Origin: Narthecium ossifragum
Lineage: Eukaryota; Streptophyta; Magnoliopsida; Dioscoreales; Nartheciaceae
Assembly (NCBI GenBank): GCA_963920575.1
Contig: OY986972.1
Coordinates: 3,923,115 to 3,987,114 of the forward strand
Direction of reading: 5' to 3'
DNA length: 64,000 bases
In this document: in pieces, positions 1-10,860 of the stretch
How positions within the stretch are numbered: position 1 is the stretch's first letter
How the letters are laid out: each line of letters starts with the position of its first letter
The notes under the pieces: model-generated
Seen by the model: the letters and a program-made list of their open reading frames with translations, nothing else
Databases searched by the model: none
What the model was told of the DNA's origin: nothing
Program-made: the position numbers and the translations under genes

Positions 1-10
1 TGTATATTAC

Positions 11-750
11 CTCATCAATGGGTTTTAGATTTTGATATAATGGTTCTAGCATTGATAGCGCAAGCGCATACTCGTGAAGATGATAAAAAAGGACCGCCTG
101 TATCATAACAAGAACTAGAGTTTGATTTAAGCATTATTACAAGCTAAAGAAAAGCAAAGAAATTGTATAGATATGGAACACATACAATGTTCAAAGTTAC
201 AACCGAGCTATCAAATTTATCTGCAGTGGTAGTGCTGCCAGTATCTCCAGTTGGAAATTGTTGTACGGACCCTGAGACATTACTTTCAAGGTTGCTAGCA
301 ACTTCCATTTGCTCTCCAGATGCATGGGCAAGGTCATCGTATTTCCTCTATATGAACATTAAAAAGTTGGTCAGAAAGGTGCACAGAAACCGAAATAATC
401 AAACCACAGTATCAAGATCATCACCAAACAACCAAATATTTTGGACCAATGCTAGCAAAGTAAAATGGCATTGACAAAAAAAACAGATTATAAAATTCTG
501 CCAAGAACACCATCAACTAGAGAATGACTAAAACACCACAACAATGGAATTAATTACATATCTATCCATCAAAAACTCAATACTTACAGAATCCCTCACA
601 ACTTCAAAAATGCTAAAAAATACCTTTCTGGCACCTTCTGTCGAGTAAACTAACCTAACCATGGTGAAATCTTAACCATGAAATACAAAATCTTAGAAAT
701 ACTCCCAACTCTCTCTCTCTCCCCTCTCTCCTCGCTCTCTCCCCCATGGA

Positions 751-782
<32 letters not shown>

Positions 783-3700
783 CCATGGATCTCTCTCACC
801 TTTCTCTCTCCTCGTGGCTCCCCCTCCCGCCCTCCTCCAGTTTATCTCCAATCTCTCTCCCTCCTCGGGTCCCTCCCTCTAGTTTCTCTCTAATGTGTGG
901 ACAAAGGAAACCACTTTACCTAGAAAATTAAATTATTTGTCATTGATAATTAAACAACTCTTATATTTATACAGGAAAAAATGTCCTTTTATCTATTGTC
1001 ATTAGCTTTAACGGCAAAAATGGGAATACTCGCAGAATATTCACTGGTAACTAATCCCAGGGATCAGTAGAAAGTTAGTTAAGGTTACCTCTTACAGATA
1101 AATGAAAATCAATTCAACAATGTTTGCTAAGCTTGATTCATAGTTGTCGTTCAATACTATCCTTTGTAAAATAACATAAAAAGCCATGATATTAGAGTGC
1201 TTGAAACAACATAATATCACTTCAACTTTATAGTCCTATTACCATATAGCCTAGCAGTGTGCTAGCAACAACTTCTTTTTTAAAAAATTCTTAAATATTT
1301 CTTGCTATTGCTGACCTTTTATCCAAGTTTCCTACTGTTATCCTAATTCTTCATTACAGAGGTTGAACCTGAAACCAGTGAAGCTACCGAAGTTGCTTCA
1401 ATTTTGTCAGGAACCAGATGCTTGGTTTCTACCCTTGACTAGATACTTAAAATAATCTAGATGCAACTGTGAGGAAGGATTTGAAGCCACTTAGTAAAAC
1501 AGGAATGATTTCCCTGAAAGCTAGATGAGCACTGAGACAGTTGATAGAAAGCTTGATGATTATGGTTAACGGATATTTAGCCAAGCTGCTCAAGTTATAT
1601 AGCTCCTCTTATTATGATGTCATTATACATTTATCTATCATATATCCAGGAATCTAGCATGGGAGTATTATGAGAGGGAAGACATGTCTGCATCAGACTT
1701 AACTAAACATTACCATCCCAATCAGAACCGATACAACCTCAAGCCCAACCTATACGAAAGGGCCACAATTACTACATCCAGCTATCTTACTCAAGATAGC
1801 TTCATATTGCTTAAATGCAAAACCATTTCCAGTTATAATTTGGAAGGCAATGTCAATAGTCTGATTGAGCAACAAATATAGTCAGGCAGCCAAGGCAAAG
1901 ATAACATTGTTTCATGTATATTGTTCTTTCGCATAAAGGTCAACAATACATATTTGCCAATATAGCATCTCAAATAAGTCTTCAAGAACGGATATGAAAC
2001 ATTCAGCAATTACATTAGTCTCGACTAAACAAATAAATGGTACAGATTAACAAATACAGAAAAATGGTAAAGTTGAAAAGTTGATGTTATTGTTGCAATT
2101 TTCAGGAATGTGACAAATACCACACGCATGGATTGTGAAATCCTCCTAGTCAACACATGCATTTACTATGAAACCAGCCTAGTTAACTATGTTAACTTAA
2201 TCAACAATCCAAAAAATGCTTATCATGAAAAATAATCCACGTTGCCAATGAATATCTGTAGCACCAGAACTAGCATAACTTGAAATTCATGGCAAACAAT
2301 AATCAATAAATACAAATGCTTGAAAGGCAGCAACCCATAGTTACACAATATAATTTTGCAAGCATAAACTAACATGAAGAAAAAGGCAGAAACTATTAGC
2401 TCGTGCATTGGATTGAACATCAACCAAAGCATGCACTAAGTATCTGAAAGAATATGAAATGCATGCAGGCTTTAAAGCAAGACCTCAGTTGAAAGTGTCA
2501 ATTGTCATAAAGTGCCGCTATGATTTAATGATGACAGAATAAGAACACTAAGTGAGCATCATTACCTTAACCTTCTTAAGCCAATGAAGCAGCTCCCTTG
2601 GATCTGAACAGCCATTACTGTGAAAGTCAGCAATAACCAAGTTATGAAGAACCTGAAATTTACATCAAGCAACCAACCATTAGCACCGCATCAACAAGCA
2701 TATTATTTGAGGAACATACTTTTCTTCTCATCCAAACCACAAAGTATTACCAAAGAAATTTGAATATAAAGAACTGTTGGCAAGATGCATAGCAATGGGA
2801 GTAACAACTATAATGGCTAGAACACGCATTGTTGTGCCAGTTCGCACAGTCCGTGCTTACCAATACATATCATGACTTTAAATCGCCAGCATGATACAAA
2901 TGCTCTGCACGGTGTCCGTGCCAAGTATATTTTTACCCCTCCTGAAGAGGCTGAGTTGTCGGCAAGGTGTCTATGCTGATTGTCGGCACGATAACTGCCA
3001 TTGGCACGTGCAACCAGCATGGCAATCGTTTGTCTAGGATAACTCGACAAGCAAACGTAAGCAACTTTTTTGGATCTCCAATCACAATCACAGGACTATA
3101 TTCTAGAGAAAATTTGGATCTCCAATCACAGGACTGTTACAATGAATCAGGAATGGAGGAAGCATATTTACAAATTAAACCTCCTATAAGCAGTGGGTTT
3201 AACAATTGCACATTGAACGGAAGAGAGAAAGGTAGAGGCTTCCAGACAAAAAACTTAGGAATGTAGCGATTCAACATTAGCCCAGGTGTGGTCAACAAAA
3301 AAGGCACACATAGAAAGAAAATGTTCAACAAAATGCAACAGACTGTTAGGATCGTGCATTCCAAAATACAGCACTTATAAGAGATAAATGCTCTATCGCT
3401 TTCCAAGGAGAAATTAGCCTATATCGCCATTCAAAGTTATGGGAATATAAGCAAGCAAGAAATAAACTTCAGCTTACATCCATATGTACATCAAAGACTC
3501 GCCAATCAACACCACATCAAAGCCTAATTCCTAAAATAAGGGTTTCAATCAGGGGCAAGCTTCCCAACTAAGAAGGCTACACATCTACAATAAAACTTGT
3601 ATAAATACTTGTCAACCTGGCAAGATGAGCTTGTCATGAAACGACCTAGTAGTTCAATTGGGGATAAGCGTATCCTAATTGTTGAGTAATGGAATACACA

Positions 3701-4742
3701 CCATCAAGAAACAACTCCCTCAAATCCTTAATACAAAAAAAAGGTTTAAAGGTTTAAACAAAGAACGGACATGTAATCTGTTATACAAAGCTGCAATCAT
3801 CAACCACCAGTGAACATGCAATTTTGAAACAGAAAATAGTCCCAAAACATATCGTCAACTTTCATCCAATTTACAATTGTGATGCCTTTCTCTGTTATCT
3901 CAAAATAACACAATCTTCTACATAGCCAATCCCTTTCAAACTCCCGATATTGAGATGATTGATACTTGCATTTCATCTGCTTTATTTCTCTGAGAGATAG
4001 TTGAGCTTGAACACAAAAATTCAAATCCAAAAAATATCTCCGTCAGGATCCGTCAGGAGATATTTTCATGAGACCCATCACAAGCATATGATAATGGATA
4101 CATTATTCCCACCTAATGTTCGAATTCAAATGCATCTTATCTATATTTTGTCACGTCCGGAGGTATTTTCATGAGACCCATCACAAGCATATGATAATGG
4201 ATACATTCTTCCCACCTAATGTTCGAATTCAAATGCATCTTATCTATATTTTGTCACGGTTCAATCGAGTGACTCAGAACATACAAGTCTGGTGCAAAAC
4301 GAATAGGGTGGTGTGTAGGTGCTTTCCCTTTACAACTGTGCGTTGGGCGAGCATCTCTAAAAATATTCACCCATGGTGAAAATTTGCAACTACGAAACCC
4401 AATCAAAAAAGGGAGATATAAAAAGTAACTCGAACGATCGCAATTTCGAGCAAAGAACCAAAGATCAAAGACAGTCCAAGAAAACAATCTCATGAGTCTT
4501 AATTTCACAAACTACACTCCATCTCGATCGAGTGCACTAAAAAAGATCAGCATTAAAAGAACCTTGGGATCGTCAGGCTTCTTTTGCAACAGCTGCCTCA
4601 ACACCTCCACGCAATCGGCGTACCTCCGGCTCTGGAACAGCGCCACCGCCTCCTTCGCCATCCCCACCACCACCGACACGCCGCCCCCGCCTACGCTTCC
4701 ATCCTCCTCCGCCGTCGGCGAGGACGAGTCCCTCGCGTCCAT
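11..4742 (-). CDS. CNOT10: CCR4-NOT complex subunit 10 (CNOT10), 5' part, four exons, runs off the left edge
   Basis: TPR-repeat subunit of the CCR4-NOT deadenylase complex, which shortens mRNA poly(A) tails. Coding exons on the minus strand: 4563-4742 (60 codons), 2566-2652 (29), 186-347 (54) and 11-97 (29), all joined in phase 0 with GT-AG introns; 172 residues are visible. Exon 1 starts MDARDSSS, the family's usual start, although an in-frame ATG lies 12 bases upstream. It contains a TPR helix pair (KEAVALFQSRRYADCVEVL, then LLQKKPDDPK). Exon 2 reads VLHNLVIADFHSNGCSDP, exon 3 carries DDLAHASGEQ and ends DSSVVTLNI, and exon 4 reads VLFYHLHEYALALSMLEPL; all match CNOT10 from memory of the family. 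The exon 4 donor is at 9-10, so the gene continues beyond base 1. Exon 1 is GC-rich and the rest AT-rich. Family identity is secure; exon edges were inferred by eye. Confidence 0.9.
348..2565 (-). other. CNOT10 intron 2
   Basis: Non-coding between exons 2 and 3. It is AT-rich apart from a CT-rich stretch at about 705-890. I found no conserved protein segment in either direction. Confidence 0.7.
705..890. repeat. CT-rich microsatellite in CNOT10 intron 2
   Basis: Runs of (CT)n with an ATGGATCTCTCT-type motif repeated twice. The short open frames here encode only Ser/Leu/Pro and are by-products of the repeat. Confidence 0.8.
2815..3015. repeat. Dispersed GGCAC-rich repeat, copy 1
   Basis: A stretch with many GTGCC/GGCAC half-sites, such as GTTGTGCCAGTTCGCACAG and CAACCAGCATGGCAATCGT. 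Similar sequence recurs near 45510-45640 (GTTGGCACGATCCGTGCCC, CTGGCATGGCAATCC) and more weakly near 61660-61840. It lies in CNOT10 intron 1. The class is unknown; a degraded MITE or SINE is possible. Confidence 0.4.
4061..4258. repeat. Two-copy tandem duplication, ~103-bp unit, in CNOT10 intron 1
   Basis: Copy 1 at about 4061-4163 and copy 2 at about 4164-4258. Both begin TATTTTCATGAGACCCATC and end near TTTTGTCACG, with very few differences, so the duplication looks recent. Confidence 0.85.
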
Positions 4743-5060
4743 TTCCCAGGTCAACAGTCCTTAACCCGATCGCCCAGCCCTAAGGGGTTGGATCCCTAAT
4801 CAACCCCCCCTCCCAATCGCTGCGAATCCGAAGAGACGGGAGACGGATCGAATTGCGATCCGATTCGATGTGGGAGAAGCTAGGGTTTTTGGAGTTGCTA
4901 GGGTTCGGAGAGAGCGTTAGGGTTTTGGATTGGGTCGCGCTCGAGAGCTCTCTTTTGGGGGTTTAGAGTGAGGAGAGTGGGACTCAAGAAGAAGAGGAGG
5001 AGAAGGGTAGGGTTGTTGTTGTTATGTTTGGGACTGCCATCGGAAAGGGGTAAGCGATGA
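4743..5060 (-). promoter_or_regulatory. CNOT10 5' UTR / promoter-proximal region with telo-box-like motifs
   Basis: Upstream of the CNOT10 start, read on the minus strand, are three (A)ACCCTA(A/G)-type motifs between about 4880 and 4930, including AAAACCCTAA. Such telo-boxes are common in promoters and leaders of plant housekeeping genes. No clear TATA box was seen. The transcription start is unknown. Confidence 0.45.
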
Positions 5061-5466
5061 TGGCGAGGCTGAGAAGACGAGAAAATAGTTTAGTCAAATG
5101 TTATTTCAACTAATTGTCAATAAAAATAGGGTTTATCATATTTTTATGGATTTTTAAAAAACAAATGCTCCTTGAAAAATCTCAAGTTTAACGTGAGTAT
5201 ATTGAAAGAAAAAAGTTTGGAATTACTTATTTATCCTTTAAAAATTTCAAACTATTATATATGTATATATTAGGTGGACACGACTCTATCTCACTCCTAA
5301 CCACCCAATAACCACCTGATCATTAATTAAATAAAGAGTAAGTAAGAGGTTTTATCTGCAAAAACCTCCCGCCACGTGTCAACATCTCGATCGCCAGATA
5401 TATCATAACATAACTTGAATCGGGTATCATCAATCGCCTCATAGAATACACCCGATCTTATATTTT
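5061..5466. other. Intergenic, AT-rich, no gene seen
   Basis: No coding signal. At about 5266-5300 there is a degraded version of the Helitron-like end described in the following entries (TTAGGTGGACACGACTC). Confidence 0.5.
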
Positions 5467-5500
5467 ACTAGCGAATCCCCGTGCAAATTGCACGGTTTGC
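5467..5500 (-). mobile_element. Helitron-like 3' terminus (hairpin plus CTAG|T), end 1
   Basis: On the minus strand a perfect hairpin CCGTGCAATTTGCACGG (5479-5495) is followed by a short spacer and CTAG then T (5471-5467). This is the layout of plant Helitron 3' ends: a short hairpin, about 7-12 bases, CTRR, insertion next to T. The element would extend rightwards from here. Its 5' end was not found. Confidence 0.55.
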
Positions 5501-5696
5501 CAATCACACTCATCTCTCTCATTCTCTCTTTTGTAATCACCCCCATCACACCCAACTCTTCATATACAAATGAATTCAATTATTTTTAAAAATAACAAAA
5601 TTTGTGTGATGGGGGTGATTCTAAACCACAAAATATAAATCTTCTAAACTCTTGTAGGCCATCCGATGTAAGTAAAACCCTGTCTTATATAGATAG

Positions 5697-5750
5697 ACTA
5701 GGTGGGTCTCACGTGTCACCTAACACTGATAACCACCACCCTCCACTATT
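5697..5750 (-). mobile_element. Helitron-like 3' terminus, end 2 (hairpin degraded)
   Basis: ACTAGGTGGGTCTCACGTG, then GTCACCTAACACTGATAACC, read from the right, matches the family seen at 6749 and 5875, but the hairpin arms are decayed. Confidence 0.4.
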
Positions 5751-5838
5751 CCTTTCCACATGGCTTTATCCCGATCGCCTGATATATCAAGACATAACTT
5801 GGATCGGACATTTTCAGCCGTATGATAAAATGCACATG

Positions 5839-5842
<4 letters not shown>

Positions 5843-5876
<34 letters not shown>
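5843..5876. repeat. (AT)n microsatellite
   Basis: About 16 AT units ending directly at the next Helitron-like terminus. Confidence 0.9.
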
Positions 5877-5878
<2 letters not shown>

Positions 5879-6060
5879 GTGGGTCCCGTGTCACCTGGTA
5901 ACCACCCACCCCCACTGCCCGCCCTCTCCTCCCCCTCTCTATGACGCAGCTGCCACATGTCCCCCTCTCTCATCCTCTCTCTATGACTCAGTTGTCATAT
6001 GTGAGAAAATAAATGAGTCAGATTGTGACTCATAAAAGCTGAACTTATATAATATATATA
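5875..6060 (-). mobile_element. Helitron-like 3' end with subterminal block, end 3
   Basis: Starts TTAGGTGGGTCCCGTGTCACC, giving CTAA at the terminus on the minus strand (CTRR). It continues through CCACCCACCCCCACTGCCCG to a block with TGACTCAGTTGTCATATG and AAAATAAATGAGTCAGATTG. The same block appears inverted at 9117-9322, so the two are oppositely oriented members of one family. Confidence 0.5.
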
Positions 6061-6748
6061 TTCCTCAAACTAACAGAAATAATTGCATATTATTGGCGCT
6101 CTATGTTGTTTGTTACAATATGGTCACTATTAGTTGCATATTAGTGGCACTTTTATTTTACATGATAAAATTACCTTTTTAGTTGCGTAATTTCATCCCC
6201 AATATAATTAACAGGATGAATAGTTGCGCAATAAGTAAATGAAATTACGCAACAAGTGAATGAAGATTCGTAACAAGTGAATAAAGTTACGCAACAAGTG
6301 AGGAGTTGTACATAAATCAAGGGTAATTTCGTTTTATGGAGAAAAAAAACAGCATAGAGTGCCACTAATATGCAAATTACTTCATAGGATAATATTATAC
6401 ATTAGCATTGTAATACGGTGTTTGGTGCGACAATAGATAGTATAAAATTATACGATGGATAATTTAATACGTTAAAGAATGTATAACTTTATACACCTAT
6501 GAGACGATATAATTTTATATGAAGCCTATTGTATTATTTGTTTTGGGTAGATACCATTGTCGCCCTTGTTTTCTCCTGCTTAGCCACATCCTTAATAAAT
6601 GACATTTTAGTCTATTTAAAGTATATTATACTATACATCACTTATCCCATGTTATATCAAACGTTGTATAATATTAAAACTAGTATTAAATTATCCATTG
6701 TATAATTTATACAATGGATAAAGTTATACATCCATCTATTATATAAAA
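6061..6748. other. Intergenic AT-rich stretch
   Basis: No gene seen. It has an internal short-period repeat of GTTACGCAACAAGTGAA-type units at about 6210-6300 and several TATACAAT/ATTGTATA palindromes at about 6400-6720, probably remnants of a small DNA transposon. Confidence 0.4.
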
Positions 6749-6785
6749 CTAGGTGGTGGGCCCGTGCCACCTGGCACGGCTAACT
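6749..6785 (-). mobile_element. Helitron-like 3' terminus, end 4 (perfect hairpin)
   Basis: On the minus strand the hairpin CCGTGCCAGGTGGCACGG (6762-6779) is followed by GCCCACCACCTAGTTT, i.e. hairpin, spacer, CTAG|T. It is the cleanest member of the family. Confidence 0.6.
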
Positions 6786-7093
6786 GCCCGCCCCCACTAT
6801 CTCTATTATTATAACTTACACCACATCAACCCACTATCCTTTTATTATTATTATTTAATTACAATTTTATGCCACATGTATGTCACGTGTATGTCATGTG
6901 TGTATAAGTTTATGACTCAGATGATGAGTCATAAAAGTAACTACCCTTGGATCTTATAAGTTAGATTGATGATTAGGGAATATCTATATGTAAATCTAGG
7001 AATATATTTAAAACTAACTTAGGGAAAATGAATATGTAAACAAACTAATTAGGGAAACGGTTATAACCGTTTTTGCTCCTTATAAGGTTGATA

Positions 7094-7130
7094 ACTAGTC
7101 CTATCCCCTGCCACATGGCAGGGTAACCAC
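7094..7130 (-). mobile_element. Helitron-like 3' terminus, end 5 (perfect hairpin)
   Basis: On the minus strand CCCTGCCATGTGGCAGGG (7106-7123) lies a few bases before CTAG|T (7097-7094). The stem sequence differs from end 4 but the geometry is identical, so the structure rather than the sequence is conserved. Confidence 0.55.
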
Positions 7131-7359
7131 CATCTCCCCTCACCTCCCTCATAACTCCCCACTAACCCCCCCTAACTCCCCCCCTCCCCCACTATTACCC
7201 CCTCCACATCAGTATCCACATAAGATGCCAGTAGGACAACAAAAGGTTAACTTATAACCATGCTCCTATATAAAGATGATGTGGGGTATGGTGTGGCATC
7301 TAAGTGATAACCCCCCTAAGAGAGAGAAGGGGTAGTGGGGGTGGGTGGTTATCTGTGTC

Positions 7360-7497
7360 AGGTGGTACGGGAGGACCACCTGGTATTCTATACGTCAAAC
7401 CAAATGGGCCCAAAAAAACTAGATTTGAGGGGTAAGGTGGTACGAGGAGCCCACCTAGTATCCTATTCGTCAAACCAAAAGAGCCCTAAAAAACTAA
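7360..7497 (+). repeat. ~73-bp tandem duplication including forward-facing Helitron-like ends
   Basis: Two copies of a unit with GGTGGTACG(G/A)GAGGACCACCT or GAGCCCACCTAG, then TATTC(T/G)..CGTCAAACCAAA and a run of A with ACT. The second copy ends next to the left end of the Pack-MULE at 7498. The CTAG at 7455-7458 fits a Helitron terminus on the plus strand. Confidence 0.45.
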
Positions 7498-8627
7498 GGT
7501 TAATAATAGTTTACTCCCTTCTAGTTTGAAAATATGTCAATTTACCCCCTATATTTTAAAACGTGACAAAACGCACCCTCAATTTATCAATGTGGTCGTT
7601 TTGGACCCCAACCGTCTAACCGTCTAACTCCGTTAGCCGGGCTGACGGAAAACCGGCCAAATAGGTCCGTTTGACCGATTTTGACCGGTTTGACCAGTTT
7701 TTGGGAGAAAATGTGAGAGAGAGGAAGAGGGGGTGACGTCACTCTCTCCGTCACTGTCGACGAGCCGTCCTGCTTCTCCGGCCAAGTCCATGCCTTCCTT
7801 GAGATCGACGACTTTGTATCCGTAGCCGCTGTGGACGACGGCGACGGAGATAACGCTGCCGACCACTGCAATGACGACGAAGCGCTTGGGAAGAGGAACC
7901 GGTTCTGCCGCCGGCTATTGAGTGATGTGACGAGCATCATGGAGGATCTTGATCTTACTGAGCTGAAGCCGAGCTGTTCCGGCTATCGGAGAGTGGTGGT
8001 GAAGAGGCTGAGGGAGGCCGGGTACAATGCCGGCCTCTGCAAGGCGAGTTGGGAGAGCCAGAAGGGCCTCGTGGCCTGCCACCACGAGTACATCGACGTG
8101 GTAGCGGCAGGGAAAGGAGAAGGGACGACGACGAGGTACATCGTCGACGTGGGGTTTCCAGAAGAGTTTGAGATCGCGAGGGCCACCAAAGAGTACACGA
8201 ATGTCGCGGCGGCGCTCCCGAGAGTATTGCTGGCGACGCCGGAGGAAGTGAAGCAGTTGGTGCGGGCGGTGGCCAAGGCAGCCCGGAAGTCTTTGAAGAG
8301 CCGGGGACTACACCCGCCGCCGTGGCGCAAGAGCCGGTACATGGTGGCCAAGTGGCTTGGGCCTTATCGGCGGACAACCAATCCCTTGCCGTCTTCCTCC
8401 GCCGCCACCGCTGCTGGTAACATCAAGTGCCCCACCATCAGATTCCATATATGCAGCGCCGCTAATCCCTATTTAACAGGTTTGCCGTCAGCCCGGCTAA
8501 CGGAGTTAGACGGTTGGGGTTCAAAACAACCACATTGATAAATTGAGGGTGCGTTTTGTCACGTTTTAAAATATAGAGGGTAAATTGACATATTTTCAAA
8601 CTAGAGGGGAGCAAACTGTTATTAACC
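7498..8627. mobile_element. Pack-MULE (Mutator-like element with long TIRs) carrying a DUF506 gene piece
   Basis: Inverted repeats of about 130-150 bp bound the element. The left starts GGTTAATAATAGTTTACTCCC and the right, reverse-complemented, starts GGTTAATAACAGTTTGCTCCC. Both continue through CTAGTTTGAAAATATGTCAA, AAAACGTGACAAAACGCACC and CCGTCTAACTCCGTTAGCC. Long TIRs enclosing a GC-rich host-like coding block are the hallmark of Pack-MULEs. No transposase is encoded. I could not find a clean 9-bp target duplication, so the class is inferred from TIR length and cargo. Confidence 0.7.
7731..8410 (+). pseudogene. Captured DUF506 (PDDEXK-like) domain, reading frame open
   Basis: One uninterrupted frame encodes most of a plant DUF506/PDDEXK_6 domain. 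It runs from DVTLSVTVDEPSCFSGQVHA through LLSDVTSIMEDLDL and GYNAGLCKASWE to EYIDVV, the core (R)YIVDVGFPEEFEIARATKEY, and the family's C-terminal signature PPWRKSRYMVAKWLGPYRR. There is no stop or frameshift over about 220 residues. The first in-frame ATG (7939) lies inside the domain; upstream the frame runs back to a TGA just inside the left TIR, so the native start and N-terminus were not captured. Downstream the frame reads into the right TIR and stops about 8536. Parent-gene function is unsettled in most species. Whether this copy is expressed cannot be told; an open frame in a transposon hints at recent capture or constraint. Confidence 0.7.
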
Positions 8628-8848
8628 CTAATATAAATTTGAGAGACATGAATGATACTTGTCACACCCCGATTCAGAAAACTCATCCGGTCCAGGACGT
8701 GATGGTTCATAATCTATTCAATCCATCAAAGACGCGGTCACAATAAAATAAGACAACTAATTAACAATTGAATATGAGGTCAAATAAATTTTCTAATAAA
8801 ATTCTTATACAATATATTTAATCCTCAAAATTCTTACACAGTGGGGCC
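8628..8848. other. LTR-like repeat start and AT-rich spacer
   Basis: At 8660 a sequence begins TGTCACACCCCGATTCAGAA, followed by AACTCATCCGG. It closely matches 58497 (TGTCACGCCCCGATCCAGAA). TGTCACGCCCCG-type starts are frequent in plant LTR retrotransposons. No LTR end or coding part is visible here. Confidence 0.35.
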
Positions 8849-8935
8849 CCGTGCTGCCTGGCACGGTTATAACCGACCTCTTTCTCTCTCTATGTATATA
8901 CATACTAGTGGGTACCTCTTGCCACTTGGTTCGGT
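8841..8935 (-). mobile_element. Two Helitron-like termini in a row (ends 6 and 7)
   Basis: A hairpin CCGTGCTGCCTGGCACGG at 8849-8866, then about 40 bases on ACTAGTGGGTACCTCTTGCC (8904 onward), a second, decayed terminus. The orientation matches ends 1-5. Inserting one Helitron beside the terminus of another would explain the tight spacing. Confidence 0.4.
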
Positions 8936-9116
8936 AACCATCCACTAACTTCCACATTAACTTATCTTTCCTCCACATTAACTTCCGCATTAACCGCCCA
9001 CTAATTTTTCCCTTCTCCCCATCAACCCCCTCCTTCACTAACTTCCCCCCTCCACATAGGATTAAGCCTTGCACGTAGAATCAGAGTATAACATAATATG
9101 ATAGTTAACTTTAAGT

Positions 9117-9322
9117 TAATCATCATATATGTTATATAAGATTAGCTTTTATGAGTTACAATTTGACTCATTTATTTTCTCATATATGACACATGAAAGA
9201 GGAGGAGAGGGGGGGACACGTGGCAGCTGAATCATAGATAGGGGAGGAGAGAGAGGACATTGAGGGTGGGTGGTCAGGGGTAGTGGGGGTGAGTGGTTAC
9301 CTAGCACGGGACCCACCTAGTG
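9117..9322 (+). mobile_element. Helitron-like 3' end, inverted partner of 5875-6060 (end 8)
   Basis: Holds GAGTTACAATTTGACTCATT, a GGGGGACACGTGGCAGCTG block and a GGTTACCTAGCACGGGACCC segment ending CCTAGT, which mirror the block at 5875-6060. In this copy the terminus faces right. Confidence 0.45.
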
Positions 9323-9400
9323 CCTAGTGCTATATAGTATAGATATATTCCCACCTAGTGGCTAGTGCTATATAGTATAGATATATTTCTCTCCTCGCTA
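9310..9400. repeat. 48-bp tandem duplication at a Helitron-like terminus
   Basis: CCCACCTAGTGCCTAGTGC plus TATATAGTATAGATATATT occurs twice in a row with a c/g change in the first part. The duplicated unit straddles the CTAG terminus of end 8. Confidence 0.75.
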
Positions 9401-10668
9401 ACAAGCCCATCTCTCTCCATCGTTAGATAATAAGTCATAAACACATATGTATAAGATGCAACATATGATAGAATGCATCGTATCTTATAAGATTGATTTA
9501 AAAGTTTTGATAGATCAAAATAAAACTTGAAATTTTTTTAAGAATATTTTTGTAAAGAGAATATGAATTTTGCTTTTCTCGTAGCATTTTGTTTCCGAAA
9601 TGAAGTTTTTTTTTTTTCGCTTGAATTCATGGGAGTTAAAGTAGTTTTATCCAGCCTTGCTATCACATGAAATGAATATTAGATATTGTATTGAATTGTT
9701 TTTCTCATTGGAACAATGTCCATTAGAGGACATCATGGTTCATGGATGGAGCCAAGTTAGATTAGACTTGCCTAGTAGTAGTAGCCACTTTGCCAATCCT
9801 ATGTTCTAACGCCGGAACCCACCTCTAGCTGAGCTAGACCTAGTGGTCTACGTATGTTTTTTAAGACTCATTTGTTTGTTTAGACTTCTCTATTTCTTTA
9901 CCAGCTTTGTGCCCAATTTATTCACAAAAAGAAAGAGTCAATTACATATGTATACCAAAAATGTCATTATTTGAATTCCTATCTTGGATCTAATAGAATT
10001 GATCAATATCCTAACATGGGATCTCCTTGAGTTATGATGATGATCAATATCCTAATATGTACACTATTATGCTAATGGCATTAATCAATATTTGAATTCC
10101 TATCTTGGAACTAATAGAATTGATCGATACTTAATTATGTGTTAATAAAGATGTTAAGTTAGAATAGTCATTATGAGTTGCTAGCTATGTTGTTTACTTT
10201 GTCAATGACTCAATTCTATTCATATCTTGAAAATTTTACTATATGATCTCTGTTTGAAATAATTACGGAGAGATTTTGTTAAAAGAAAGCCATATTGGAG
10301 TCATCACAATTTTCAAAAAATTGAAAATTATTCTGAAGAGCATAAGGATTACCATCGTAATATTCAAGACAAGTTCGAAGAGCGACCTTTGTTAATCTCG
10401 TAAGTTGCTACCATACTTTTTCATGAATAAAGGAGACAATTATTGCCATGATTCAATCCGTATTATTTATATATTCAAATTTAATTCCTTTGACTCTCAT
10501 ATGAGATATTGGAAGAAAAAAGAATTACTTACGGATCAAGTTAGAATTCACAATAATACTCCTAATCGAGTTTTGAAATATGTATCAAAGTTTAATGAAC
10601 CAAAACAAAAATATTACTGCTCTTCCAGATTGAGCCTAATTAATCATTCTAATATTTTGGCTTAACAG
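9401..10668. other. Intergenic, no gene recognised
   Basis: AT-rich. At 9960-10130 short phrases (TTTGAATTCCTATCTTGGA, CTAATAGAATTGATC) recur two to three times, an old local duplication. An 86-codon open frame at 10405-10665 shows no family I recognise and has an A/T-driven composition. Confidence 0.5.
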
Positions 10669-10860
10669 CTCTCCAATCAAAGATACCATTCATATTAAAG
10701 GATATTTTAATGCATACAATGTCGAGGTGGGGTTTGTGGAGCTTGATTGTCTCATACCATATTACCTATTCGACTACAGATTTATTATGGGATGAATCAT
10801 GTAAAATCCTTGTTCTTGTGTTTTACTTATTTGTGCATCTAAATCTCTCTTTTTTTGGTC
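10669..10860 (+). repeat. Left ~190-bp direct repeat flanking a LINE fragment
   Basis: Begins CTCTCCAATCAAAGATACCA and ends near the TTTTTTTGGTC at 10860. It recurs at 11161-11360 with roughly 15 substitutions. The LINE 3' end sits exactly between the two copies. Confidence 0.85.

Noticed and set aside
7498..8627. Calling the DUF506 frame an ordinary intact gene
   Set aside because: It lies between long inverted repeats, lacks the native N-terminus and reads into the right TIR.
10405..10665. 86-codon frame
   Set aside because: A/T-driven Asn/Lys/Tyr-rich composition, no family recognised, no splice or promoter context.
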